Source: Acanthochromis polyacanthus
Lineage: Eukaryota; Chordata; Actinopteri; Pomacentridae
Length of the DNA stretch: 64,000 nt
Assembly: GCF_021347895.1 (NCBI RefSeq)
Contig: NC_067119.1
Span: 9,002,534-9,066,533 of the forward strand
Reading direction: 5' to 3'
This document shows positions 48,901-60,497 of this stretch, piece by piece. Position 1 is the stretch's first letter; the number at the start of each line of letters is the position of its first letter. Below the pieces are notes generated by a model. The model saw only the letters and a program-made list of their open reading frames with translations, did not search any database and was not told where the DNA came from. A program made the translations under genes and the position numbers.

Positions 48901-51900
48901 ACGGACTGATTTTATTTTGAAAATTAAGAAAGCTGAGGCTCAACATCACGTTTTCTCCAAGTTGCAATGCAAGAAAATCTAGTAATCTGAGTGTCAGTGT
49001 CAACGGGACACGCTGAAACATGCAGACAATCGTTTAAAGAGTGACTTTGTTCCTAAAGGCTGCTATTACACAATGTTAAGCTGTCTGTTCTTCTTTGGAA
49101 ATGAAGGTGTGAAGCGCTCCAAATGTCTCCAAATAAAAAGATGCTGAACTTTCTGTCTACTTCTAACATCTAAACACAGCAGCAGGTGAAGAATATATCA
49201 AGAAGTGTCTTAAATGTCATATCTAACTCATCTATTCAAATTACTTGGTGGCAAAAAAGCTGCATTGTCGGGCTACCCATGAACAGAGGTTATAGTCCAT
49301 GTTCTGAGTCTGACCCACGGCCATTTGCTGCAGGTCCTTCCCCTATTCTTCTCCTCACATTTCCTGTCTCTCTCTCCACTGTCCTCTACAATAAAGGTCA
49401 ATAAGGCCAAAAAAAATAACTTAAAAAAAAAAAGGCTGAATTGTTTTGCATAAATCATCAAGGAAATCCCCTTCGAACAAAGAGGTAAAGGGTGAAATGA
49501 GTGTAAAACGAACCAGACGCTGGATCACGTTGTGTTTAAAGTATGTTCTGTTTAAATCACTTTCGCAACAGAGAGGAGTGATTCATTCTCCTGAACAGAT
49601 AGACTGAATATTTTCCACTTGCACAACATGTAGCATGTAAACTCAGAGCACAGCCTGCTGCCTTTTCACCTACTGCTGTTGCTTCATGAAAACACAGCTT
49701 AACCACTTCGGTTGTTCTGTTTCCCTGGTTTTTTTTTCTCCCTCTCTCACAATGTTTCCCATCTCTGACAAAAATAAACTCATCAAGATCACGCATGACG
49801 CCTCCTTCGCACTCCCATCCTGTCACATGTGAAAGACAGAACCACCGCATGTCCTGTGCTGATAAATGCAAATCAACACACAAATTTACTCTTTGGGAAC
49901 AAATTTTCCTCTCCATTTATGGAGGCGGAAATTGTCATTAAAGCAAGTGATTTGACACAGAACTGGCTGAAAATAACTCCCAAAATCATGTCAATTACAT
50001 TATAAACCATTAAAAACAAGGATAAAGGGGAGCTTTTGGACAGAGTGCAGATTTCAGGCATTTAAAAATGCAGAAATAATGCACATTTTTTGTGTTTCTG
50101 TTGTGCTGTGTGTCTGTTGCTGCTCTGAATATAACACAACATACTTGAGCATCAACTTACTCTGTCAAATCTGCCAACAGACGCGATCATGCTGCAGTCG
50201 GACGACACGCTGCAGCAGCTGATCCAGTCTTTGTGGCCATGAAGCACCTGCACCTTTTTACCTAAAAGACACAGAAAAAATCCATCTAACTGAACTGAAT
50301 GAGACATGCAAACTTCTACTCCACATAACCACCTCCTGAAGGAGTAGAAAGTGAGACTTCTACATGCACAAACGTAAACATCTGTCCTCTTAGATAAGAG
50401 CAGGAGGTTTGGTTCAGTTGGGCTTCACAGTGATAAAACAGATCGTTGGCGTCTGTCGATGTGAATACAGTGTGAGAATCAGTTTGCAGAGCTGCTCAGC
50501 GATACGTGACTGTGAGCGTTTAATGGGTTTTTGTTTGCAGAGGGAAGTTCAAGGTGCATTCAAGCATGCTGGGACATTTGACAATCCAGTCAGCTGCAGA
50601 AAAGGAGGGTACTTGTGGGCAGTATTTTCTGAAAAAGACAAGTAATGCGGAAATGTCTGCATCCTGAATGTAGTTGTAGTTGTTTTGTGTGTGTGATGGG
50701 TAAAAATGCTGATTAGCGTTTCCTAACGCTGAAAACGACTTCTTTAAATGTCTGGTCTTTCTCACAACTCAGAGCTATTTAGTCCACTGTCATAGAGAGG
50801 AAAAAAATGAAAATATTCAAACACTACAAGCTGGAATCTGAAGATTTTGATGTTGTTTTCTTCAAATAATGGTCAAATAGATCAATCAATTGGGCACTAA
50901 TTTAAAAGTTGACAGGTAATCAATTAAATGTGACATTAGTAGCTTCAGATGCAGCACTGAAAAAGAGAAAGTGAACCTCATTTCACTGTTTTACAGAAGC
51001 TAAATCTTCAGTAACGTCCACCCTGAAGGTAAACAACTACAGTTTCCTTCAAGTATTTACCTATAAAACAGCATGTTTGCATTTCAGCAAGTTAACCTGA
51101 GTATCTGTCAGGACTGTTTGTGAACAGCACTCCAGATCACATGAAAACATTCACAAAGGTTAGCTGCTCTTAAAAAACTATCTGCACATACCTTTGTCAG
51201 TCAGATCCCAAACCCTCAAAGTCTTGTCCCGAGATGATGATATGAGTGTGAGTGTCCCATTTGGAGGGAAGACCAGGTTCCTCACGACGCCCTCGTGTCC
51301 GTGGAGGTCAAACACAGGATTACCTGAAGACGCAAATGAAAAGTTATCTAAAATCTGCATTTTGTCTCAGCACAGCACACACTAAGAAACAAAACCCTCA
51401 CCTGTAAACACATTCCAGATTTTTATCACCCCGTTCTGCAGGCCGGTGGCCAGAAGCAGGTTCCTTTTGGACGAGGTTTTAGCCGGACGCGCCGCTGCAG
51501 CTGATTTTGGAGGTCTTGGGCCGAACGTGAGGCCCCAAACTGGTTGACCACAGCTGAAGCTCTTGTCTCCTCGGTCGGTTTCTCCGTTCTGGTTCTCTCT
51601 GCAGGGGAGAGGAGCAGCAAGTGCAATAATGTAGGCGGTGTGAGGCTAAATTTGGTGATGAAATGACGGTGCATTTAGGTGTTTCTGCAAATACACTACC
51701 GTTCAAAAGTTTGGGATCAAATGTCATTATTTAAAAAAAAAAAAGAAAAGAAAAGAAAAGCAGTTTTTCCTTAATGAAGATAACATTAAATGAATCAGAA
51801 ATACAGTGTAGACATTGTTAATGTGGTAAATGACTATTCTAGCTGGAAACAGCTGATTTTTAATGGAATATCTACATAGAGGTACAGAGGAACATTTCCA

Positions 51901-54808
51901 GCAACCATCACTCCTGTGTTCTAATGCTACATTGTGTTAGCTAATGGTGTTGAGTTGAAATATTTGGATTTTTTGGTCATCTGAATGGTTTTGTCAAGTC
52001 AGTAATGTCTTTCAAATCCCTTAAAACACATTTTCACTGGAGAGCCTTTCCTGATTCTACATGAGTTTTTATTTATTTATTATATATTTTAACCGTTCCT
52101 AGCCTGGAAATGTATTTTGTGGGGTCTGGTGTTTATTATATCCTTTTAGCTTTTATTTCTGTCTTTACAAAATGACCTTGCGCTGAGCACAGGCGTGTGC
52201 TATGTATGTATACATTATGTACAGATACCAGATCACGTGACCTAAATATGTCGCAGACAGCGGGAACTGAAGGGACTCAGAAACACCTCCACAATTTAAT
52301 CAATTGTTCCTTGCATCATTTCCGTTGACTACGTCCTGATAAGTCCACAGCGGTCAATTTGTTGCAGGATCACAATCATACAGACAGTAGACAGCTGACA
52401 GCAGACGTAGAGTTCACTTGTTGTCATAGTTACAGTGACGCTAGTTTGAGTAGTCTTTACACTGTTTAGGAGGTTAGGAGCAACCACTGTGAAGGTAGAT
52501 GAAAACAGGGAGAGATAATCAAAAAAGGTCAAGCCAGCCCATTTAAAACCTTCAAGACAAACAATGAAATCTTGAAATCAATCCTGACGCAGACAGAAAG
52601 TGAGTGGACGGAGACCAGTGCTGCTGTTATGTGATCTCACTGAGCAGCTGCAGAAGAGACGACGGCTTTATGCCAACATTTAACAAGTTACAGCAGTAAC
52701 TCTAACAGAGAGGAAATAAAGGCTGAAGTCATTTTTTTAAAGCTTTTTCAAGTCTATAGGAGAGAAATGTGCCTGTAACTCAGTTAAGAAACTGAAATGA
52801 GAGAATACAGCTCGTCTACTTATCAAAACTGAATGAGGTGTCGAAATTCACACCGAGGTTTTTCACCAAAGATTGAATGCATCAAGTCAAAGAGCCAAAA
52901 GTGCCGTCAGATTCATCCGAAAGGTCCAAACCTACCGATCACAGTCTGACTTTCACCAAGATTAAGATAAGTTGCTTCCACCCAGGTTGGGATATTATTC
53001 CAGCAGTTCAACAAGGGCTGCACTGAGTCTGCATTAACAGATGTCAATGCTGTCACTGAAAAAGACTCATAAGGAGCTGGGAGGGAATGGAAACACTTCT
53101 TTGACAATTTAAGTTAAATAAAGGTCATAATTAAATGTAATTCCATTTGCACAGCGGCTGTACACTTTTAAAGCAAGAAGGGAGAATATACTAGGGGTCC
53201 ATGAATGCACCATGCAAGGATTAAATGCACAAGTGAACCTACTTTAATGGTTTAAAATCCCACATTTTGGCCTCCATAACATAAAAACTAGGCCAGAAAC
53301 TAGTGTTAACAGTCACTATAGTATTTCATTATATATATATATATTTGACAACTTAAGTAAAATAAATGGTATAATTATGATGTTCCTTTTTTGTTTTCTA
53401 ACATGCAATTGCATTTACCCAGCGACTGTTTGCTGTTAAAGCCAGAAGGGAGAATATATGAGGGACCACTGAATGCACCATGCGTGGACTCCATGTACAG
53501 GTGAACTTACCTTTTTGTTTTTTTATAGTACATTTTGAATTTCTGTAACATAAAAGTTTGTCTAGAAATTAGTAGTGACAATCACTGTAGTATTTTATTA
53601 TATATTCCTGACAATTTAAGTTAAAAAAAATGTGTAATTATGATGTTTCAATTTGTAATTTAAACAGCGACTTACGCTGTAAAAGTCAAAGGAGAGAATA
53701 TACGAGGGATTCTAAATTTTTCCTAAATTTCAAATCGCACATTTTGGATTTCTATCACCTGAATGTTAGTGTAGAATTAATGGTGAAAGTCAGTGTAGCA
53801 TTTGTATTCTTGACAATTTAAATCAAACAAATGGTATAATTATGATGTTTACGTTGCATTTAAACAGGGGCTGTTAAAGTCAGAGGGGAGAATATACAAG
53901 GGGTGCCTGAATGCATCATGCGTGGATTAAATGCACAGGTGAACCTAATTTAATCATTGAAAACCCCACATTTTGAGCCTCAACATCAAAACTGACCGGA
54001 AACAAGTTGTGACAGTCACTTCAGTGTTTTCTTAAATATTTATATATTCTTTACAATTTAAGTCGAATAAATGGCATAGTTATGTTTTCTTTAAAAAAAA
54101 AAAACACAACAACATATAAGTGCTTTTGCACAGCGACTGCCGCTCTTAACCCGTTGCGCTTCAGTGGTTGGTTAATCGCTTAGAATAGCACATTTTGAGC
54201 CTCCATAACATAAAAACTAGACCAGAAACTAGTGTCAACAGCCTCTGGAATATGTTGTTATACATTTTAGATAATTAAAGCTAAATTAATGTTATGATTA
54301 CGATGTTTCCTTATTTTTAAACCCGCATTTGCATTTACACAGCGCCTGTACGCTGTTAAAGCCAGAAGGGAGAAAATACGAGGGGTCCCTGAATGCACCA
54401 TGCGTGGATTAACGGCACAGGTGAACCTACTCGGAGTCCAGCGGCCAGGCGACCACCCACACGATGCCGTGACCCATCGACCAGGCGAACCAGGCTCCGT
54501 CCGGGGAGAAGTCCACGCTCCACGTCTCGCATCCTGCCCGGTCCACCAGAGACGGAGGACGCCTGGTCTTGAGCTCCAGGAGCAGAGCGGGGTCGGACGC
54601 TGGAGGGGGAGGAGGACGAAGAAGAAGAACCGACATTTAAATGACCGCTCGATGGGGGGGGGATCGTCCTGCATCTTCAACCGCCGCTGCCTGGTTACGG
54701 AGGGTTTCCGTGACAACACAACGGTTACTGACGGATGATATTAATTAAAACAACAACAACGGACTCACTCGTCGGTTGCAGCTCCGCGTTGCTGTCAGCG
54801 GAGCACAT
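45948..54808 (-). CDS. wsb2: WD repeat and SOCS box-containing protein 2
   Basis: WSB2 is a substrate receptor of Elongin BC/Cullin-5 ubiquitin ligases: the WD40 propeller binds targets and the C-terminal SOCS box binds the ligase. Nine minus-strand exons: 54808-54769, 54599-54431, 51598-51402, 51323-51192, 50261-50161, 48850-48648, 47637-47548, 47458-47342 and 46170-45948. All have GT-AG borders and phases close to 423 codons plus TAG (human about 404). Landmarks: CETWSVDFSPDGAWFAWS, VWGLTFGP, LLLATGLQNGVIKIWNV, HGHEGVVRNLVFPPNG, SSSRDKTLRVWDL, CDFSPDGSVLATA, IDLWDPYTAEKL, DDRALRIWEL, NGLCC, ATGTRDGHVRFW. The SOCS box runs about 366-401 (LRHLCR...LPLPKRILEYLTYR). A 22-residue acidic tail follows it. 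An Ala/Ser-rich insert (AAAAVSSSSWW) sits in the fifth propeller region. WSB1 is excluded by closeness to human WSB2 and by gene order. Confidence 0.96.
47800..48065. mobile_element. Tc1-type MITE, copy 3 (one end missing)
   Basis: The right end CAAACTTTTGAACGGTAGTG followed by TA is the reverse complement of the copy 1 left end, and the same interior landmarks appear in reverse order. The other terminus is missing or too diverged. It lies in a WSB2 intron. Confidence 0.7.
48470..48597. repeat. Related MITE end fragment
   Basis: Ends in GTCTGGGTGACCTCACACTT..ATGGTAGTGTA, a diverged version of the same MITE terminus. The preceding part (CATCTGAACGGTTTTGTCAG, GAGAGCCTTTACTGATT) matches 51970-52066. 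It abuts WSB2 exon 6. Confidence 0.55.
49250..49440 (+). repeat. tRNA-derived SINE, 3' part
   Basis: A B-box-like GTTCTGAGTCTGACCC is followed by TTTGCTGCAGGTCCTTCCCC, TTTCCTGTCTCTCTC, ACTGTCCTCTACAATAAAGG and an A-rich end. This is the classical 3' half of common fish SINEs. It lies antisense in a WSB2 intron. Confidence 0.65.
51692..52066. mobile_element. Tc1-type MITE, copy 4, plus adjoining repeat
   Basis: Starts TACACTACCGTTCAAAAGTT and keeps the interior landmarks up to TTAGCTAATGGTGTTGA near 51958. The following CATCTGAATGGTTTTGTCAA and GAGAGCCTTTCCTGATT match 48470-48560, so the two repeats share a longer parent element. It begins about 90 bases upstream of WSB2 exon 3 within intron 2. 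Confidence 0.65.
53110..54430 (-). repeat. Degenerate tandem array in WSB2 intron 2, ending at the exon 2 donor
   Basis: About five units of roughly 200-270 bp share GGGAGAATATA (53181, 53448, 53691, 53887; variant 54368), 'ctgaatgcaccatgcgtgga' and CACATTTTG blocks, and a GTGAACCTAC-type block. In the last unit the GTGAACCTAC block is the splice donor of WSB2 exon 2 (minus GTAGGT). Earlier units carry copies of that donor-like block. The array is therefore an expansion of the start of the intron. Confidence 0.8.
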
Positions 54809-54851
54809 CGTTCACATTCTTCGCTTCTTTTATAGGTTATTTTTTACGGTT

Positions 54852-54860
54852 CACTTCCTG
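54852..54860 (-). promoter_or_regulatory. ETS-type site in the WSB2 5' flank
   Basis: CACTTCCTG reads CAGGAAGTG on minus, a consensus ETS/GABPA site, 44 bases upstream of the WSB2 ATG. A KLF/SP-type CCACGCCCC lies at about 55102. TATA-less, ETS-driven promoters are usual for widely expressed genes. No start site can be seen directly. Confidence 0.4.
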
Positions 54861-55309
54861 ATTCTGTCCTCGGAGGTCCATCAGGGTTTCAGGAAAACGT
54901 CCGTCAGGCAGCAGTGGCTCCTCTGGCACTGTGAAGAGAGATAAGAAATTAAAGAAAAAAAGAAAAAGGAAAAAAAGTGTTCGCTATGTGGAGAATGTTC
55001 CGCTGGTTTCCTGTTGTCTGACTCACTTTGGACCATCAGCCAGTGTTGCCCAACGTCGTCACGTTTTCTCTTTAATTACGTAACCTAAGTAACGCCTAAG
55101 CCACGCCCCCAAACCATTATACTGAGCTTCAACGAACACTGAGGTTCCCACTGCTTATTGTAGCATCCAGAAAAAAACTCTCTGCACAAGAAGTATGTGC
55201 ATAAATTTAGAGGATGAATAAATCACTACAGAGTTTGTTATTATCAAACTAAATATAAAATCCTGGAGAAAAGCATCTCTACAGAGCCAGTGAAGAGAAA
55301 AAAAGGTAA

Positions 55310-56610
55310 TTTTTATGCATAAGATTAACTTGAACTTGCTTCTACTGTAACTGCAAAGAAAAACTAAAAACAACAACAACAAAGAAAGATGGAAGAAGCT
55401 CCCAATAAGTATTTTTTATGCATTAGATTGACTCAGTTTTCAAATTTGGATGTTGCTTCTTTAACTGCAAAGGGAAAAAAAAGATGTAGTAATTTTGATT
55501 AAAAAATAAATTAATAAAAATAATGAAGAGACTAAAGATTGCTCCTACTGTAACTGCAAAGAAAAACAAAAGAAATTGAAGAAGCTTGACGTATAAAAAC
55601 ATTTAGCTTTTGTCACAAGATACACTTCATTTTTATTAATTTCTGATGTTGCTCTTACTTTAACTGCATAATAATAATAAATATAATAAAAATAATAATA
55701 AATTTACTTTCTGGATAAGATTACCTTTATTTTCATTTTTTAATGTTGCTCCTACTGTAACTACAAAGAAAAAACAAAAGACATAAAAAGTTCCCAGTAA
55801 GTTATTCTGATAAAAAAAAAATGTATTTTATGAATTAGATTAATTCTGTTTACACATTCTTATGTTACTCATATTATAACTGGGAAAAACAAAGAAAAAG
55901 GAAATCATTTTGATCAAAAAATATGACTTTACGCATATGATAAACTTTATGTTGAAATTTTGATGTTGTTCTTACTGTAACTGAAGAAAGAAGTATGAAA
56001 CCCGCCATAAGTCCTTTGCATCAATAAAAATTACTTAATAAATAAGATCATCTTTGTTTTCAAATTTTGACGTTGCCCTTGACTTTAACCACGAAGAAAA
56101 CAAACAAAAAAAGATGAAAGAAGCTCCCAATAAGTCATTTTGATTAATTATTGATTAATAAAATTATGAAAGACTTTATGCATATAATTAACTTTATTTT
56201 AAACAAAAATATGTTGCTCCAGCTGTAACTGCAACGTAAAAGCAAGAGGAGGTGTAAATAAGTTTTTTCATAAAATAAAAAATGTTACTTTACGCATAAA
56301 TTTAACTTTATTTTCTATTTTTGATGTGGCTTTGACTGTAACTTAAAAATAAAAAATAAAAAGGAAGTAGCAACCAATGAATCAATTTGATTAAATAAAA
56401 AAATCACACTTTATGTCCATGACTAACTTTATTTTGAAATTTTGATGTTGCTCCTACTGTAACTGAAAAAAAAAAAAACTAAAAACATGGAAGAAGCCCC
56501 CAATGGGTCATTTGGTTCAATAAAAAATATATATATATATTTTATGCAAAAATGTAACTTTATTTTCCAATTTTGATGTTGTGAATACTGTTACTGAAAA
56601 TTAAATGAAT
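55310..56610 (+). repeat. AT-rich minisatellite of about 113-bp units upstream of WSB2
   Basis: Twelve degenerate copies of a block like GTTGCTCCTACTGTAACTGC followed by AAAGAAAAAC start near 55330, 55451, 55540, 55648, 55743, 55863, 55964, 56073, 56212, 56324, 56445 and 56575. Between them, GAAGAAGCTCCCAATAAGTC and ACTTTATGCATAAGATTAAC-like pieces also recur. Spacing is about 90-140 bases. It starts roughly 500 bases upstream of the WSB2 ATG and has no coding potential. Confidence 0.85.
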
Positions 56611-58540
56611 AAATTCTTTATTTAAAGTGATACAAAACACTGACTATTAAAAAATAAAAGTGTCATATGAAACATTTACAAATTAACATGTCTACAAACG
56701 TTGGCCTGGTTTGTCACCTCTGAAAGTGGGTGACTGTATGTGAACACATCGGGGACTGAATCAATCACATTTACTTCCATTAGACACTGAACACACGCTT
56801 CTAGTAATTTATGAATCCCACACATCACAGTTCTAATATTCTCACTTTCCAGATTATGTAAAAACACAATTTCATAACACAACATTGATTTTCCTTGTTA
56901 CAAAAGTTAAAATAAAACACCTGAAGGTTTTATCATATGAAATGATGGCAGATGTGGAAAACTTGGACTGAACTGAAAATAAAAAAATGAAAATACAGCG
57001 CATGCGATTAGTCCTGACGACGACCGAGTAAAGAGTTTAAAAGTGAAAACAGAATCAGGCTCATGGGATTAATGCATTACCTCATCTGTGGATATGATTT
57101 CTACCTGAGTCACATCACAAATATTGAAACAACGGCGGTGAAGCGTCATCAAATCAAACTATGTGTCCTATTATAGATTTGATTAAGAGACTCCGAGTGT
57201 GAGAAACCACATTTAAATGATTAATAAATTGTAGTAATGGAAGGTTTAAACTCACAGCATAGTAACATTACTAGAACAGCAGCAGTACAGTTTCACACTG
57301 AATACATTTGGATGCAACTCTGCACTGGAATGATTCTAAAAATGCAGTGGAGCCTGTTCATTACTCATCAGCACTGATGTTGTTAAGTTGTGTTGTTAAG
57401 AAACAAACTGAGTCACTCTCTTCACATGTGCTTGAATCCAGGCCAGTTTACATGTACAGGACCAGAACAAAAACACTACAGTTTGGCATCAAAATTAACT
57501 TTGGTATTTAAGATGAAGCCTGAACTGAAAAAAAAAAAAAAACGCGGTAAGAAGATAACTCCGCTTTTTAGGTTGAAGCAGAAAGTCTGAGTTAACAAAG
57601 AGAGTTGTTTATAATTTGCGATACCTGTTACCTCTGACTGAGACTTTAGTTTCTGTCGAGCCGATTTACACGTAGAAACTTTGTTCAGGAAGATTTCTCA
57701 GTAGCTCAGAGGACAGGCTGCTTTTTACACAACCTTGTAAGAGAATGTCTGTCAGTGCTTTCAGCAGAATATAGAAACACTTCCTAGACCGATATTTTGA
57801 GGCTGTGGTTGAACATTTGAGAGTCTATCAGTGCGTTTGTTTGTGGTCTTGCTGTTTCTAGGTGGAAGCTGAATTAGTGAGGATGACTCCTGCTCCTGTC
57901 ATCTCTAAGCTCCTCACACAGCTTTACCTGCACGTGAGGAAAATCCCTCCTGTAGAAAGCAAGTATGTTTGTCATTATTATAAAAAAAGATGTTGACCTG
58001 TCAGAAACTCATCATACAGAGTCAGCAAAATAATGTTTACACACATCAGGAAAAGAAAAACTTGCATAAATATTTCAATACCAGTTTTTTTTTTCAGACA
58101 TCCCAGATTAATAAAAGTTATCTTTGGCCTCTACAGTTACAAGAGGTGCTCAAAGTGGAGGCCACTGGCTTCCAGACATTTCTGTTGATGCTCCATTCAT
58201 GAGAGTAATGCCATCTGTTGGGAAAACATCGTACAACAGAAGACAGAGTTCATGATCTGATCATCATGATCTGATCAAACTTTGAAAGAGGTGTCTATAT
58301 GTATAGAAGTACTGATACAAATGAAATATTTATAGAAGTTTTTCTTTTCCTAATGTGTGTGTGTGTACATTATTTTGGTCGACTCTGAACTTAATGAGAA
58401 CAAAACTGTCATTTAATTGTTGCTCTGAAAGCTTCAGTAAATCAGTCAGCCCACAATTACTTCAATTCTACGATGTATGTCTCTTTCCTTTGACTTGTTA
58501 TTTGTACAATACACGATGTAAATGACGGTGTTTTTTGAAC
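56611..58540. other. WSB2-VSIG10 intergenic region, no gene seen
   Basis: AT-rich sequence without recognisable exons, RNA genes or complete elements. A short poly-A run lies at 57528-57542. Confidence 0.55.
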
Positions 58541-58720
58541 CAAAGGCTATACTATGATGTTTTCTCAGACATACCATGTTACTCTGTTTGTTCTGGCCCT
58601 GGCTCTAAAAACGTCATAGTATAGCATGTCGCTCTAAAAACCTCTACCTTTGTTGGACGACATGCTATACTATGACGTTTTTAGAATGACATGGTACACT
58701 ATGACATTTTAAGAGTGAAA
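58540..58720. repeat. Inverted repeat array with a 27-bp perfect stem
   Basis: 58605-58631 and 58658-58684 are exact reverse complements (27 bp), separated by a 26-base loop. Two diverged copies of the same CTATACTATGACG-type unit flank it (near 58547 and 58693). It looks like a short satellite whose neighbouring units are in opposite orientation. Confidence 0.8.
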
Positions 58721-58797
58721 AGTTTTCTGCTGGACAGTGAAGGGAGCTGATGCTGTTGTTAGCTCAGCCATGTTTTTTGGTCAACATGTTAACATGG

Positions 58798-58902
58798 CGA
58801 CCTGTCCAGGGTGTCCCCTGCCTTCGCCCGAGTCAGCTGGGATAGGCTCCAGCTCCCCCCGCGACCCTAATGAGGATAAAGCGGTGTATAGTGGATGGAT
58901 GG
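58798..58902 (+). mobile_element. Short 5'-truncated retroelement tail with 12-bp target duplication
   Basis: The segment CGACCTGTCCAGGGTGTCCC ... GGGATAGGCTCCAGC ... ATAAAGCGGTGTATAG ends in a GGAT-repeat tail, a well-known fish LINE 3' end. ATGTTAACATGG flanks it exactly at 58786-58797 and 58903-58914, so insertion by target-primed reverse transcription is clear. Confidence 0.85.
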
Positions 58903-59269
58903 ATGTTAACATGGAAATGGTCCAATTTCTGACTTTTTCGGCTTAAAATAAACCTCTCTCTTTTCTTGTTAAACTGTTTAACTTGCAATAGACTCAGTCC
59001 TGTGGCTGGTCCAACCAAAGGTGTTGTTGGGATCACTGGGTCGTCGTCCAGCCCAGAGGTCTTCAGAATTTAGCCTGATAACGACACCATTTTCAAGTTG
59101 GGTTATTCTGTGTTCCCCATTAGGCAGCTACACCAGTGGTATTTAAATTCTATTTAAAAGTAATTTGGGTGACCCACATTTTAAGTAGTCCAGGAGAAGA
59201 GATCCGGGTGCTGATGAGGACCGAAGGTTCAACCAAAACACCCTAAACACCCTAAATGAATAAGTAAGC

Positions 59270-59440
59270 TGAAGCTCATGGAGACAAGGCCAAGGCTTTG
59301 CAAAAGTGTCATCAAAGCAAAGGGTGGCTGTTTTGAAGAATGTAAAATACAAAATATATTGAGAGTTATTTAACAATTGTTTGTTGGCTACATAATAAAC
59401 ATGAGAAGTTTTGTCCAATCTTTTGACTGGTCGTGTACGT
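59270..59440 (+). mobile_element. Tc1-like element 3' end fragment
   Basis: Reads AAAGGGTGGCTGTTTTGAAG, AATGTAAAATACAAAATATA and finally TCCAATCTTTTGACTGGTCG, the familiar 3' untranslated end of a Tc1-like fish element (usual end: 'caaacttttgactggtactg'). The transposase part is absent. Confidence 0.6.
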
Positions 59441-59670
59441 CACTCATGTCAGATTACGATTGCGGGTTCGAAAGTAGAATGTAAGGTCTTTGGTATGGAA
59501 AATATATCTATATCTAAATTAAGTTTAAACTGAAACCAATCCTGACAGTATTGAAAAAATACTGAAAATACACATACGTAAAGTGAAGTTCAAGATTGTC
59601 ACTGAAAAACAGTCAAAATACTACAACATATCAAAATAAAGCTATTTATTTTATGCATTTTATTTTTTCA

Positions 59671-59955
59671 GCTTCGAAAGGAGCCAGTTGAGGTGGTTTG
59701 GCCACCTGATTCGGATGCCTCCGGGGAGACTTCCTCTGGAGGTTTTCCGAGCACGTCCGTCTGGGAGGAGACCCCGGGGCAGACCCAGAACTCGCTGGAG
59801 AGATTATATATCTCGTCTGGCCTGGGAACGCCTCGGGATCCCCCAGGAAGAGCTGGAAAGTGTCGCTGGGGGGAGGGACGTTTGGAACGACCTGCTTCGC
59901 CTGCTGCCCCCGCGACCCGGCCCCGGATAAGCGGGGAAAATGGATGGATGGATGG
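59671..59955 (+). mobile_element. 5'-truncated LINE with ORF C terminus
   Basis: In one open frame it encodes MRWFGHLIRMPPGRLPLEVF ... RRPRGRPRTRWRDYISRLAW ... DVWNDLLRLLPPRP to a stop. This is the conserved C-terminal end of reverse-transcriptase proteins of abundant fish LINEs. A GGAT tandem tail follows immediately. The reverse transcriptase itself is missing, so it is a typical 5'-truncated dead copy. The clade is not assigned. Confidence 0.8.
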
Positions 59956-60497
59956 ATTTTTTCAGTAGCAGTACAACTTGATCAAAGACAAATATTTAAA
60001 CTTCAATGTTTTCTTTCTCAGTTCAGGTTATGTATTAAATGTTACGTTTTTGATACCGAACTATCCAGTCACTGCTCCGGCACCAAAAATGTAAAGTGAA
60101 AAGGGACAAATGGACTTTGTTATGTGATTTGCATATTTCCAGAGTAGACTTGCATTCCAGACTGGTATAATCCGAGATAATATACTGCATATACACTACG
60201 GTATATGTATACTAAATGACAGAAGTATTAATGAAATGAAAAAAAGATGCCGAGAGTCAGTTTTGTTTCAACGGCACCATTTACTGCAGGAATCTCACAC
60301 ATTCAAAACATCTGTACAAACAAATCAATCATAGCAACAAGCTTACAAAAGTTAAATTTCTGCTTAGAAAATCCTGGGATTTTTTTTTTTTTTTTACTGT
60401 TTTTAAGACGAGCCTTCCACCAATTCTGTTCACAGTCTCATTGGGAGTTAATCGCATTTACCTAAAATTAAAGATTAATCTAAAAATACCCCAAAAC

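Noticed and set aside
59688..59930. Open frame as a small gene
   Set aside because: Its sequence and following GGAT tail identify it as the C terminus of a LINE protein.
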